From Polynucleobacter sp. MWH-Loch1C5 (GTDB lineage Bacteria > Pseudomonadota > Gammaproteobacteria > Burkholderiales > Burkholderiaceae): a DNA stretch of 64,000 bases. The stretch covers positions 1,320,318 through 1,384,317 of the forward strand of contig NZ_JACVPR010000001.1 in assembly GCF_018881775.1 (NCBI RefSeq), read 5' to 3'. How positions within the stretch are numbered: the stretch's first letter is position 1; each line of letters begins with the position of its first letter. Both the position numbers and the translations under genes were made by a program. The notes under the pieces are model-generated. The model did not search any database. It saw only the letters and a list, made by a program, of their open reading frames with translations, and had not been told where the DNA came from. Shown here piece by piece: positions 16,181-25,229 of this stretch.

Positions 16181-18370
16181 ATGCATAAAAAAAATATTTC
16201 TGATTTCAAGAAAAAACCAATCACTACCCTAGGTTCAGCCATTGCTGTGATGTTGGTATCTCCCAGTTTGGCATGGGCCCAAACGAGTGAGACAATGCCA
16301 TTGAATCAAGTCGATGTCAGAGGTCGATACGAACAAGGGGCCACTGGATATCACCAGGGTGTTAGTAATGTAGGTAAGACGGCCCAGGCGGTTAAAGATA
16401 TTCCCCAGGCAATCACCATCGTGCCTAAAGAGTTAATTGTCGATCGTAATGATGACAATTTAAAAGATGCATTACGCAATGTTGCGGGTATGACATTCAA
16501 CGCAGGTGAAGGAGGTCGTATTGGTGACAATATGAATCTCAGAGGTTTTTATTCCTTTGGAGACCTATATATGGATGGTATCCGAGATACTGCCCAATAT
16601 AACCGTGAGGTCTTCAATCTAGAGCAAATAGATGTCTTGCGTGGTTCTGGATCTATGCTTTTTGGCCGCGGTCAGGCCGGTGGTGTGATCAATCAGGTGA
16701 GCAAAAAACCATTTATGACTGATAAAGGTCAGGTCTCTGGCACAGTCGGAAGCTATGACTACTACCGCAGTACTGCAGACTTTAACAAGGTGCTCGATCC
16801 AGACAGTAGTACCGCATTTAGGATCAATGCACTAGTACATGATGCCAAAAGTTCAAGAGATGTTGTCGCTAGTGAGCGGGAAGGCTTGGCACCAACATTG
16901 AGTTGGGGTATTGGTACCAATAATCAAATCACTTTAGGGCACTACTATCTTAAAACGCATAATGTGCCTGATTATGGGGTTGGCTTTGATTCAAGAACAC
17001 GTTTGCCCGTGAATGTATCTGTGAAGCAATTCAGTGGTACGACCAAGGACTATGAAGACAACACCACGAATATGACCACGCTGCAGCATGAGTACACATT
17101 TGATAAAGATACCAAGCTCAGCACTAAATTCAGAAAATCAAATTACCAAAGAAGTTTATGGTCGAATGTGGGGCGTGATACCTATCCGCATACCAACCCA
17201 CGCTTACCAGCGCCACGAGGAGCTGAGGAAGATACTTATGCCTTACAGACCGACTTTAGTAAAAAGTTCACGACAGGCTCTTTAAAGCACGAACTTTTAA
17301 CTGGTCTGGAGTACCTCAAAGAAGACTTAAAACGTTGGACATTCAATTACAGCAACTGTAACAGTGGTTCGATCAGTGGTTATACCCTCATAGTTGATCG
17401 CTGTGATGTGGGCTATGGCAATCAGATTAAAGATCCGAATACATTATTTGGCTACCGTGGAGATTCCTATTCAGCGTACCTTCAGAACATGATTGAATTT
17501 GCACCGGGCTGGAAAGTATTGGGTGGTATCAGACAAGATTGGCTGAAAGCCAATTATCAATCAGCTACTGCCAGCTTTAATGGTGCCAATACAGCCAAAC
17601 TTAACTTTTCGGAGAAAAGCTATCGTTCTGGTTTGATGTTCCAGCCCGACTCGATGACGACATACTATTTAGCTTGGAATGATTCTTTCAATGCCACGGC
17701 AGATCTCTATCAGTTATCCGCAGGAGCTGGATATCCGGCAGAAAGAAGTTCGACTACCGAACTAGGTGCTAAATGGGATCTTTTCGGGGGTGATCTTGCG
17801 CTAAGAACGGCTCTCTATCGGGCGAAGAAAGCTTGGGAGCGTAATACTGATCTAGAGAGTACTGGAAGCGTCAATGCGCGCAAACGTCATACCGATGGTT
17901 TGGAATTTGAGATGGCAGGTCGTATCAATCCGCAGTGGGAAGTCTTTGCTGGCTTAGCTTTGATGAATGCCAGAATCGATGAGCAGGGTGTTGGTAATCG
18001 TTTTAATCCGAACCTGCAACACAATGATGCGATTGTCGGTATGACCCCACGCAATACGCCCAATTACACTTATAACATCTGGTCAACCTATCGTGTTATG
18101 CCAGAACTCAAATTGGGTGGTGGCGTGACTGCAGTTGGTCGTCGCATCGTGTATCGCTTAGGAGATGCAGTACCTGCGGTCAATAATATTCCTAGTTATG
18201 CCCGCTTAGATGCGATGGCTCAGTACGACATTAAAGATCAATATACCGTCAAGCTCAATATTCTGAATCTCACTAATAAGAAAATTTATGAGACAGCTTA
18301 TGAAAACGGCGGTTTTGTCGTTCCGGGTACTAAACGAGCGGTTCAATTAACCGGTATTTATAAGTTCTAA
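16181..18370 (+). CDS. TonB-dependent siderophore receptor, Fiu/PiuA-like
   Basis: The 729-aa protein has a signal peptide ending in LAWAQ, then a TonB-box/plug beginning NQVDVRGRYEQ, plug motifs KDIPQAITIVPKELI and VLRGSGSMLFGRGQAGGVINQVSKKP, and a 22-strand barrel ending in aromatic residue F (LTGIYKF). The adjacent piuC gene matches the fiu-ybiX / piuA-piuC pairing, which takes up catecholate (mono- or dihydroxybenzoyl) iron complexes. That substrate is inferred from the pairing. Expression is probably linked to the upstream Fur-controlled tonB operon. Confidence 0.85.
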   Translation: MHKKNISDFKKKPITTLGSAIAVMLVSPSLAWAQTSETMPLNQVDVRGRYEQGATGYHQGVSNVGKTAQAVKDIPQAITIVPKELIVDRNDDNLKDALRNVAGMTFNAGEGGRIGDNMNLRGFYSFGDLYMDGIRDTAQYNREVFNLEQIDVLRGSGSMLFGRGQAGGVINQVSKKPFMTDKGQVSGTVGSYDYYRSTADFNKVLDPDSSTAFRINALVHDAKSSRDVVASEREGLAPTLSWGIGTNNQITLGHYYLKTHNVPDYGVGFDSRTRLPVNVSVKQFSGTTKDYEDNTTNMTTLQHEYTFDKDTKLSTKFRKSNYQRSLWSNVGRDTYPHTNPRLPAPRGAEEDTYALQTDFSKKFTTGSLKHELLTGLEYLKEDLKRWTFNYSNCNSGSISGYTLIVDRCDVGYGNQIKDPNTLFGYRGDSYSAYLQNMIEFAPGWKVLGGIRQDWLKANYQSATASFNGANTAKLNFSEKSYRSGLMFQPDSMTTYYLAWNDSFNATADLYQLSAGAGYPAERSSTTELGAKWDLFGGDLALRTALYRAKKAWERNTDLESTGSVNARKRHTDGLEFEMAGRINPQWEVFAGLALMNARIDEQGVGNRFNPNLQHNDAIVGMTPRNTPNYTYNIWSTYRVMPELKLGGGVTAVGRRIVYRLGDAVPAVNNIPSYARLDAMAQYDIKDQYTVKLNILNLTNKKIYETAYENGGFVVPGTKRAVQLTGIYKF

Positions 18371-18388
18371 GCAGTAGGAGCCATCAGC

Positions 18389-19072
18389 ATGTTGTTACAT
18401 ATTCCTCAAGTTCTAACACAACAAGAAATCATGAAGGTGCGTCAGATCATCGATGCAGCAGATTGGGCTGATGGCTCCATCACTGCGGGTACGCAGTCAG
18501 CTAAGAATAAAAATAATCGACAATTGCCTGAAGATCATCCATTGACAGAAGAAGCTCGACAGATTGTTCTGCGGGCCTTATCCATGAATGCGCTTTATCT
18601 AACGGGGGCCTTGCCCAAGAAGATTTATCCACCTTTATTTAATCGTTACGACGGGCAACAAAATTCTTTTGGTAACCATATTGATAATTCTGTCAGAACT
18701 CATGCTGCTACTGGCCGACATGTCAGAACGGATGTTTCATGCACCTTGTTCTTATCCGAGCCAGAAGATTATGAGGGCGGGGAGTTGATCATTGAGGACA
18801 CCTATGGCTCACAAGCGATTAAGTTTGCTGCAGGAGATATGGTTCTCTATCCTAGCTCTTCAGTTCATCGTGTAGAGCCTGTGACGAGTGGTTCACGGAT
18901 AGCCTGCTTCTTTTGGACTGAAAGTATGATTCGCCCCGATGAACAAAGACGACTCCTGTATGACTTGGATATGACGATTATGCAAATTCGTGAACGGTAC
19001 GGAGACACTCCAGAGTCGATTCGTTTGACTGGAACCTACCATAATCTTTTGAGAATGTGGGCTGATGTTTAA
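18389..19072 (+). CDS. piuC: PKHD-type Fe(II)/2-oxoglutarate dioxygenase (PiuC/YbiX)
   Basis: The 227-aa protein matches the usual YbiX length. It carries the double-stranded beta-helix iron ligands: H-x-D in NHIDNSVR near residue 96 and a distal His in SSSVHRVEPVT near 158. The following arginine in GSRIACFFW is the expected 2-oxoglutarate anchor. Family members sit beside catecholate siderophore receptors, and their substrate is unresolved. It starts 18 nt after the receptor stop. Confidence 0.92.
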   Translation: MLLHIPQVLTQQEIMKVRQIIDAADWADGSITAGTQSAKNKNNRQLPEDHPLTEEARQIVLRALSMNALYLTGALPKKIYPPLFNRYDGQQNSFGNHIDNSVRTHAATGRHVRTDVSCTLFLSEPEDYEGGELIIEDTYGSQAIKFAAGDMVLYPSSSVHRVEPVTSGSRIACFFWTESMIRPDEQRRLLYDLDMTIMQIRERYGDTPESIRLTGTYHNLLRMWADV

Positions 19073-19079
19073 TAAGAAC

Positions 19080-19117
19080 ACTCTGCAAATATTGAAATAA
19101 ATCAATATTTGCAGAGT
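19080..19117 (+). terminator. Perfect 16-bp hairpin after piuC
   Basis: The arms are 19080-19095 and 19102-19117 (ACTCTGCAAATATTGA and its exact complement) with a 6-nt AATAAA loop, beginning 8 nt after the piuC stop. There is no T-run. It is likely a transcript-end structure. Confidence 0.6.
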
Positions 19118-19174
19118 AATCGGACACTTACTATTAGTAATTGAATCAATACGGTTTTGTACTAAAATACCGCC

Positions 19175-19543
19175 ATGCATTCATTTAAGCGCCACATCGT
19201 TCACTGGTTTGCCGTACTTGGCATACTGATGTCGGCGCTTGCGCCCACGCTTTCTCAAGCCATGGCGGTCGCCCAAACGGGTCAGGGCATCAGCGTAGAA
19301 ATATGTACCGTATCAGGTCAGAAAATGGTGCAAATCATTGCAGATGATTCAGAGTCAAAGACCCTAGATCAGAAGCACTGTCCTTACTGTACTTTACAGC
19401 CTGCCTTTCAGATTGAGCTCAATACGCAGCTTGATTTTGCTCAAGATCAAGAGCAACTCTTTCCGATACTTTTCTATCAATCACCCAAGCCACTTTTTGC
19501 TTGGCTCACTCTGCCCTCTCGGGCACCCCCACAACTCGCCTAA
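19175..19543 (+). CDS. DUF2946-like secreted protein
   Basis: The 122-aa protein has a signal peptide (FAVLGILMSALAPTLSQAMA), one conserved KHCPYCTLQ motif and a C-terminal SRAPPQ. This layout fits the DUF2946 group: secreted, CPYC motif, and (R/G)PP near the end. Such proteins often lie near TonB receptors for copper or other metals. The role is unknown. It may bind metal through the Cys pair and His. Confidence 0.65.
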   Translation: MHSFKRHIVHWFAVLGILMSALAPTLSQAMAVAQTGQGISVEICTVSGQKMVQIIADDSESKTLDQKHCPYCTLQPAFQIELNTQLDFAQDQEQLFPILFYQSPKPLFAWLTLPSRAPPQLA

Positions 19544-19609
19544 TACCCATTAGCGTCAAGCATAGCTTGGCATGCGCACGTCAGTGCATTGGTTTTATGC
19601 GAGTTAAAA

Positions 19610-20200
19610 ATGAAACAAAAATTACTGTTTAAGGCGGGTGAAACCGTTTATTTTGCTGGTCAAAAAGGGCCTGCTTACAGAGTCACTAAAGGCAATATTC
19701 GTCTCGATCATACTGATGAGGAAGGTGAGATCTCTTTTGCGAGCATGGCTATCCAAGAAGATTTATTGGGTGCTGAAGTCCTTTTAGGTCATAGCTATCA
19801 ATTTAATGCCCATGCTCTAGTCGATACTGAAATTGAAGTATGGCAAGAGCCTAGTGAACTTTGGGAAATTGCTTTAGCAAAAGAGCTTCTGAAATCAAAT
19901 CAAAGAAATGCTGAAGTCATTTCATTGAGATGCGGTCAAGCCATTGACAGAATTATCAAGCTGATCAAACTCATGGTCCCGGGTTATCAACAAGCCGCTA
20001 ATGAGCAATTAGCGATCAATATCTCCTTACCCGCTTTAAGAGAAGCTGCGGAGATGACTGGGCTCACCATTGAGACTGTGAGTCGCTGCTTAACGAGTCT
20101 TCGAAAGCAGGGCATCTTACAGCCCATTCCAGGTGCGCGAGGAAATATACGTAATCAGTTTGTCCTCAACCTCAACAACGTAGAACCACTTGCTGCTTGA
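19610..20200 (+). CDS. Crp/Fnr-family transcriptional regulator
   Basis: The ~196-aa protein has a cupin-like effector domain (FKAGETVYFAGQKGPAYRVTKGNIRLD) and a C-terminal winged helix with LREAAEMTGLTIETVSRCLTSLRKQGIL (the ETVSR recognition helix of the family). There are no clustered N-terminal cysteines, so it is not a canonical Fe-S FNR. The ATG at 19610 starts right at the domain; an in-frame start at 19589 is possible. It lies between the DUF2946-like gene and a TonB receptor and probably controls this locus. Confidence 0.85.
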   Translation: MKQKLLFKAGETVYFAGQKGPAYRVTKGNIRLDHTDEEGEISFASMAIQEDLLGAEVLLGHSYQFNAHALVDTEIEVWQEPSELWEIALAKELLKSNQRNAEVISLRCGQAIDRIIKLIKLMVPGYQQAANEQLAINISLPALREAAEMTGLTIETVSRCLTSLRKQGILQPIPGARGNIRNQFVLNLNNVEPLAA

Positions 20201-20201
20201 G

Positions 20202-20285
20202 ATGAGCATTTGGTTTTGGATCATTTACATAACCCTCGGCATCGTTGGATACGCACTGGTGCTGAGGGCAAGAAATAAAAAATAA
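20202..20285 (+). CDS. Possible 27-aa single-pass membrane protein
   Basis: The ORF starts 1 nt after the regulator stop and would be translated by coupling. It encodes one hydrophobic helix (IWFWIIYITLGIVGYALVL) followed by a basic tail, RARNKK, the layout of genuine small membrane proteins. It ends 14 nt before the receptor gene. No family is recognised, and its reality rests on layout alone. Confidence 0.45.
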   Translation: MSIWFWIIYITLGIVGYALVLRARNKK

Positions 20286-20299
20286 AAAAGAGAGTGAAT

Positions 20300-22426
20300 A
20301 TGAAAACATACTTAAAGCCAATCGTGATTGCTACATCGATCTTAATGATGGGTGGTGTTCAAGCTGTGAATACAGTTTTGGATGAGGTCACTGTGACCGG
20401 TTCTCGTGAAGAAACTAAAAAGTCAGACTCGATGCTATCTATAGGTGTTATTTCTAGGGATGCGGTTGACTTTACTAAGCCTGGCCATCCGTCAGAAATT
20501 ATTAGCCAAGTACCTGGTGCGGCAGTGGCGGTGACTAATGGCGAGGGTCATACTACTGCAATTCGTCAAGGATTTACAACGTCACCACTTTATCTTTTCC
20601 TGGAGGATGGAGTTCCTATCAGAGCGACAGGTAGCTTTAATCACAATGCTTTGTATGAGGTCAATATCCCAAGCTCTGGAGGTGTTGAAGTGGTACGGGG
20701 TATTGGATCTGCTTTATATGGCTCTGATGCAATTGGTGGAATGGTGAACGTATTGACAAAAAAACCGTCTCTTAAAGAGGGAGGTGATGCGTCTTTAGAG
20801 TTTGGTGGGCATGGGTATAGAAGATTGCTGTTAGGTCACGATACTGGATTGTCGGCGATGGGTTCTGCATTTAGAGCTGATATAAATCTAACGCATACCG
20901 ATGGCTGGCGTGACAAAACTGCCTACGATCGTCAAAGTGTTAATTTACGCTTGGATTCTGGTCTAGATCAGTTTACGGTTGTTAAAACAATCTTGGGATA
21001 TACAAATATCGATCAGGAAACTGGTGCTAATTCTGCATTGCCATATGACTTATACATGAATGCTCCAAAAACGAATTTAAGATCCATTGGCTATAGGAAA
21101 GTTGAAGCTTTCAGACTATCCTCAGAGTTCCAAAAAGATTTAAATGCGGGCAATCAATTGTCGATCATTCCGTACTTAAGAAACAACAAAATGGATCTAA
21201 ATGGTACATTTAACTTAGCAAGCGATGCACGGATTGAGAAAACAGAAACCACATCTTATGGGTTGCTGATTAAACATAAAAATAACTTCCATGATTCCTG
21301 GAAAAGTCGTTTGATTACCGGGGTCGATTTTGATTACAGCCCTGGTTCTAGAGTTGAGAATCCAATTTCAACTGTCACAACGGGTAGCGGGGCTTACACT
21401 AATTACACTGGTTACACAATTAATAGTCAAACTGCATATAACTATGATGTTACCTATCAAAATTTAGCGCCATACTTGCAACTTGAATCAAATCCAAGCA
21501 GTCAACTAAAGACTATTTTTGGTTTGCGGTACGACAATAGCTCATATGAAATGGTCAATAATCAAGCGCCAGGTTATACAAGTATTTCATCCAATCGTCA
21601 TTACTATAGCCCAGCGAATGCAATCGCTACTTTTGATCGGTTAAGTCCTAAGCTAGGTTTTATCTATCAATTAACTAATACGCAAATTTTCTATGGTTCC
21701 TACAATCAAGGATTTAGAACTCCATCTGAAAGTCAGATATTTAGAGGGGGTAGAGGTGCCACACAAGCGGAAGCAAAAGCACAATTTGATGCATCTTCAA
21801 ACCTAAAACCCATAGTTGCTGATCAATATGAATTAGGTACGCGGGGAAATGCCTATGGTTGGAACTATGAATTAGTGGGCTATCAGCTAACTAAACGTAA
21901 TGATTTATTGGGGCGTCGTGATGAAACGGGGGCAACAGTTCAGACAAATAATGGTACGACGCGGCATCGAGGTATAGAGTTGGCTTTAGGCAAGGAGTTA
22001 GTTTCGAACTTAAGATTCGATACAGCACTATCCTATGCAAAACATCAATATCTTGATTGGGTAACTACTTCGAGTAATCGTACTGAAAATTATTCAGGAA
22101 AAGAAATAGAGGCATCACCGCGTTGGCTTTCCAATACTCGATTGACATATATTGAGAGTAAAAAACGCCAATCGCAATTTGAGTGGGTGAGGGTTGGGGA
22201 TTATTATTTGGATCCATCTAATATGGGTGGTAAATATAGTGGGCATAACTTGTTTAATCTGAGACATTCCGAGTCAATTGATCAGAATCTGAGTGTCATA
22301 ATTCGTGTTATGAATATATTCGATAAACGTTATGCAGATAGCGCATCTTGGAGCTCAAATAATCGAGATGTCTATAGTCCAGGATTGCCAAGAACATTCT
22401 ATTTAGGACTGTCCGGAAGATTCTAA
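20300..22426 (+). CDS. TonB-dependent outer-membrane receptor, substrate unknown
   Basis: The 708-aa protein has a signal peptide to VQA, TonB box LDEVTVTGSREE, plug motifs HTTAIRQGFTTSPLYLFLEDGVPIRATG and VEVVRGIGSALYGSDAIGGMVNVLTKKP, and a C-terminal barrel ending in GLSGRF. Plug and barrel look like the FepA/BtuB/OprC-type transporters of a small metal complex. No obvious haem or cobalamin feature is visible. A preceding in-frame GTG at 20294 adds two residues. Its sequence is visibly more AT-rich than the flanking cys and phn regions. The next gene overlaps its stop by 1 nt. Confidence 0.85.
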   Translation: MKTYLKPIVIATSILMMGGVQAVNTVLDEVTVTGSREETKKSDSMLSIGVISRDAVDFTKPGHPSEIISQVPGAAVAVTNGEGHTTAIRQGFTTSPLYLFLEDGVPIRATGSFNHNALYEVNIPSSGGVEVVRGIGSALYGSDAIGGMVNVLTKKPSLKEGGDASLEFGGHGYRRLLLGHDTGLSAMGSAFRADINLTHTDGWRDKTAYDRQSVNLRLDSGLDQFTVVKTILGYTNIDQETGANSALPYDLYMNAPKTNLRSIGYRKVEAFRLSSEFQKDLNAGNQLSIIPYLRNNKMDLNGTFNLASDARIEKTETTSYGLLIKHKNNFHDSWKSRLITGVDFDYSPGSRVENPISTVTTGSGAYTNYTGYTINSQTAYNYDVTYQNLAPYLQLESNPSSQLKTIFGLRYDNSSYEMVNNQAPGYTSISSNRHYYSPANAIATFDRLSPKLGFIYQLTNTQIFYGSYNQGFRTPSESQIFRGGRGATQAEAKAQFDASSNLKPIVADQYELGTRGNAYGWNYELVGYQLTKRNDLLGRRDETGATVQTNNGTTRHRGIELALGKELVSNLRFDTALSYAKHQYLDWVTTSSNRTENYSGKEIEASPRWLSNTRLTYIESKKRQSQFEWVRVGDYYLDPSNMGGKYSGHNLFNLRHSESIDQNLSVIIRVMNIFDKRYADSASWSSNNRDVYSPGLPRTFYLGLSGRF

Positions 22427-23580
22427 TGAAAAAATTCTTGCTTATCTTTCTTGTTGGCATAACTAGTTTCGTTAATGGATATGCAAAAAATCAGCCTAAT
22501 CATCTTGCTACTAGCTATGCTGTTGACGCTAATGGAGTTTTGTGGGCAATTATGCTGAATGAAGTTGGTAGGCTACAACTAGATAAGAGTCAGGATTTTG
22601 GTAAGACTTGGCGGACTCATCGAACTTTTGACTCTCAAGACAAGATATCTGCGCATGGTGAAAATAGGCCCAAATTAGTTTTTGGGCCTAAAAATGAGTT
22701 CATCATTACTTATACTAAACCTCTAAGTAGACCGTTCACTGGAGAGATTCGTTTTATCCGTTCAGAAGATGGGCAAACTTTTTCAGATCCAGTGACGCTG
22801 CATGATGACAGGCAGGAAATAACCCATCGATTTGAATCAGTTGCCTTTGATAAGCAAGGAAATTTACATGTGGTTTGGATCGATAAACGTGATCAGGAAA
22901 ATATTAGAAAGTTAACAGGAAAAAAGGACGCGTATTCTGGTGCGGCTATTTATAGAAAAATGTCTATTGATGCTGGTAAATCATTTGGTCCAGATGAGAA
23001 GCTTGCCGATCATAGTTGTGAATGTTGTCGTATCGCTCTAATCTCCATTAATCACGGTGTGGCGGCAATGTGGAGACATGTCTTTGAGGGAAGTATTCGT
23101 GATCACGCCTTTTTATCTTGGTCTTACAATTCAAAACATACCAAAATAGTTAGGTCCACTTACGATAACTGGAAGCTAGAGGTTTGCCCGCACCACGGCC
23201 CTGCTTTAGCTGTTAATAATCAGGGTGGTTTTCATGCGATTTGGTTTGGTGAAAAGTCCGGGAAATTTGCTGTCAGATATGGAAAATTATCTGAACATGG
23301 TGATCCTATTGGGCAGGTGTTAGATTTGCCCGATACTAGGGCTGAGCATGCAGATATTATTTCTAAAGACAATACGATTGTCGTTGCATGGAGAAGTTTC
23401 GATGGGGATAAGACCACTATCAGATCAATGATATCCCGTGATAATGGCAACAGTTTTCATCAGGCAGTCAGCGCATCTACTTATCAAGAGAATGACTACC
23501 CAAAGTTAATTGAAATTGGAGGTCGTTTTTATTTACTTTGGAGAATTGAATCAAAAATTAATTCCTATGAAATTCGCTAA
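22426..23580 (+). CDS. Secreted sialidase-like beta-propeller with CxCC motif
   Basis: The 384-aa protein has a signal peptide (FLLIFLVGITSFVNGYA), then several BNR/Asp-box-like repeats such as SQDFGKTWRTH, SEDGQTFSDP, SIDAGKSFGPD and SRDNGNSFHQ at roughly 60-100-residue steps, as in a six-bladed propeller. A compact CECC cluster near residues 198-201 follows LADHS. The catalytic sialidase residues are not evident, so an enzyme role is unproven. Metal or metallophore binding is plausible given the TonB receptor upstream and thioredoxin-like gene downstream. Confidence 0.6.
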   Translation: MKKFLLIFLVGITSFVNGYAKNQPNHLATSYAVDANGVLWAIMLNEVGRLQLDKSQDFGKTWRTHRTFDSQDKISAHGENRPKLVFGPKNEFIITYTKPLSRPFTGEIRFIRSEDGQTFSDPVTLHDDRQEITHRFESVAFDKQGNLHVVWIDKRDQENIRKLTGKKDAYSGAAIYRKMSIDAGKSFGPDEKLADHSCECCRIALISINHGVAAMWRHVFEGSIRDHAFLSWSYNSKHTKIVRSTYDNWKLEVCPHHGPALAVNNQGGFHAIWFGEKSGKFAVRYGKLSEHGDPIGQVLDLPDTRAEHADIISKDNTIVVAWRSFDGDKTTIRSMISRDNGNSFHQAVSASTYQENDYPKLIEIGGRFYLLWRIESKINSYEIR

Positions 23581-24031
23581 ATTCCTAATTTTTCCAGCAC
23601 TCATTCTTTATACAAGTTTTTTAAGTGCAACTCCAAAAGGTGTGGAGTTATTTTCTCCAGATACTTGGTCTCGTATTTCCACAGCTAAATCTCACGCTCA
23701 AGTAACAATTTTTACTACCACTGATTGTCAACATTGCCCTGCAGTAATTGAATACCTTGCAGACTTTAAGAAAAATAATAAAAAATTGAATTTAAGATTA
23801 AATATTGTTGTTATGGATGGTTTGGGTAATGAGGATTACCTTTTATCTTCACCCTATTATTTGCTTGCCAACAACCTATATGCTTTCAATGGTTCCCCTT
23901 CGAAATTAAGATATGTAGTGAATCCAGAGTGGCGTGGCATGACTCCATTTGTTGTTCTTCACCCCCTTAAACAGTTACCGCTATATGTTTATGGAAAGCC
24001 AGACAAGGCCCAGTTAAAAGTACTAAATTAA
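23567..24031 (+). CDS. Secreted thioredoxin-like protein with CxxC
   Basis: The 154-aa protein overlaps the propeller gene by 14 nt. The signal peptide FLIFPALILYTSFLSA is followed by a thioredoxin-like beta-alpha start, VTIFTTTDCQHCPAVIEYLADF, with CQHC near residues 54-57. A late WRGMTPFVVLHP fits the cis-Pro strand of the fold. It may reduce or load the CxCC cluster of the preceding protein. The pairing is inference. Confidence 0.6.
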   Translation: MKFAKFLIFPALILYTSFLSATPKGVELFSPDTWSRISTAKSHAQVTIFTTTDCQHCPAVIEYLADFKKNNKKLNLRLNIVVMDGLGNEDYLLSSPYYLLANNLYAFNGSPSKLRYVVNPEWRGMTPFVVLHPLKQLPLYVYGKPDKAQLKVLN

Positions 24032-24097
24032 GAGGCCTATAGCTTTTCTTAATCGGGTCTGTACTGTGCTCTCAGCTATAATTCCCACTTCAAACAC

Positions 24098-24174
24098 CTG
24101 CCCATAGCTCAGCTGGATAGAGCAACGGCCTTCTAAGCCGTAGGTCGCACGTTCGAGTCGTGCTGGGCAGGCCA
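24098..24174 (+). tRNA. tRNA-Arg (anticodon UCU)
   Basis: The 77-nt cloverleaf has acceptor arms CTGCCCA / TGGGCAG, a D-arm GCTC-AGCTGGATA-GAGC, an anticodon stem-loop CGGCC-TTCTAA-GCCG with TCT, a T-arm with GTTCGAGTC, and an encoded CCA (24172-24174). Confidence 0.96.
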
Positions 24175-24179
24175 CACAT

Positions 24180-25142
24180 CTAACCCATCACACGCTGAGC
24201 CATCCACATATATAAGGGTATACCTATTAGGATATTGATCGGGAAGGTGATGCCGATCGATAAACCAAAGTAGATCGATGGATTAGCTTCGGGTATGGCG
24301 TAGCGCAGTACTGCTGGTACGACAATATATGAAGCACTTGCCGAGAGCACCATTAATAAGACGGTATCAGCCAAACTCACACCGAGTAGTAGACATAAGA
24401 CCATAGCGAGGCTTGCATGAACCAAAGGCGAGAGTGCTGCATATCCAATCAGTGCCAGGGAGTTAGATTTAGCCTCCTTAAAGTTCTTAGCGACCATCAA
24501 GCCCATGTCGAGTAAAAAGAAGGCCAGCATGCCTTTGAATAAGTCGCCTGAGAAAGGCTGCATCACTACTTTGCCGGCTTCGCCGCTCAGATAACCTACA
24601 GCCATAGCCCCTAGTAATAAGAGATGAGCACCGTCCGTGAATGACTCATGGAGGATCGCTTTGAGACTGGGGCCTTGGGCATTGTTCCTATCTAGCTCAT
24701 GACGCAACATATTGGCCAGTAGTACTGCCATGATGATGGCTGGAGATTCCATAATCACCAAAGCAATCGCCATATAGCCATTCGGGCTTAGTTGACTTTG
24801 TTCTAAAAACTGCACAGCTGTGACAAATGTCACCGCGCTGACTGATCCGTAAGAGGCGGCCACAGCTGCAGCATCAAATTTAGAGATCTTGTTTTTAAGA
24901 AACTGATAGCCTAAAGCAGGCACGATAAAGGCCATCAGTATTGCTACTGCAAGGCTGATAGCGATATCACTATTCAGTCCTGTTTGAGCTAGAGCAAAGC
25001 CACCCTTTAAACCGAGTGCCATTAAAAGATAAAGCGATAAAAACTTAGCGATCGAGCGGGGAATCTCTAGATTAGATTTGATAAAGCCAGCAAAGCAGCC
25101 AAAGACAAAGAACAGAATCGCTGGGTCGAGTAAGTTTTGCAT
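24180..25142 (-). CDS. sbtA: SbtA-family sodium-dependent bicarbonate transporter
   Basis: The ~320-aa inner-membrane protein has about ten hydrophobic segments of the SbtA (former DUF897) type. It begins LLDPAILFFVFGCFAGFIKSNLEIP and contains LYLLMALGLKGGFAL and the duplicated LLDMGLMVAKNFKE and SASYIVVPAVLRYAIPEANPSIY. I use the ATG at 25142 because AAGGAGA lies just before it. The family carries Na+/HCO3-. In a heterotroph this would feed carboxylases or pH control. Divergent from a LysR regulator. Confidence 0.85.
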   Translation of the reverse strand: MQNLLDPAILFFVFGCFAGFIKSNLEIPRSIAKFLSLYLLMALGLKGGFALAQTGLNSDIAISLAVAILMAFIVPALGYQFLKNKISKFDAAAVAASYGSVSAVTFVTAVQFLEQSQLSPNGYMAIALVIMESPAIIMAVLLANMLRHELDRNNAQGPSLKAILHESFTDGAHLLLLGAMAVGYLSGEAGKVVMQPFSGDLFKGMLAFFLLDMGLMVAKNFKEAKSNSLALIGYAALSPLVHASLAMVLCLLLGVSLADTVLLMVLSASASYIVVPAVLRYAIPEANPSIYFGLSIGITFPINILIGIPLYMWMAQRVMG

Positions 25143-25229
25143 GATGTCTCCTTGTTTAGAAGGCATCATAGGTTTTTAATTACATCATGTAAAATCGATA
25201 ATTAAATATTTATATATAGATAAATATCT

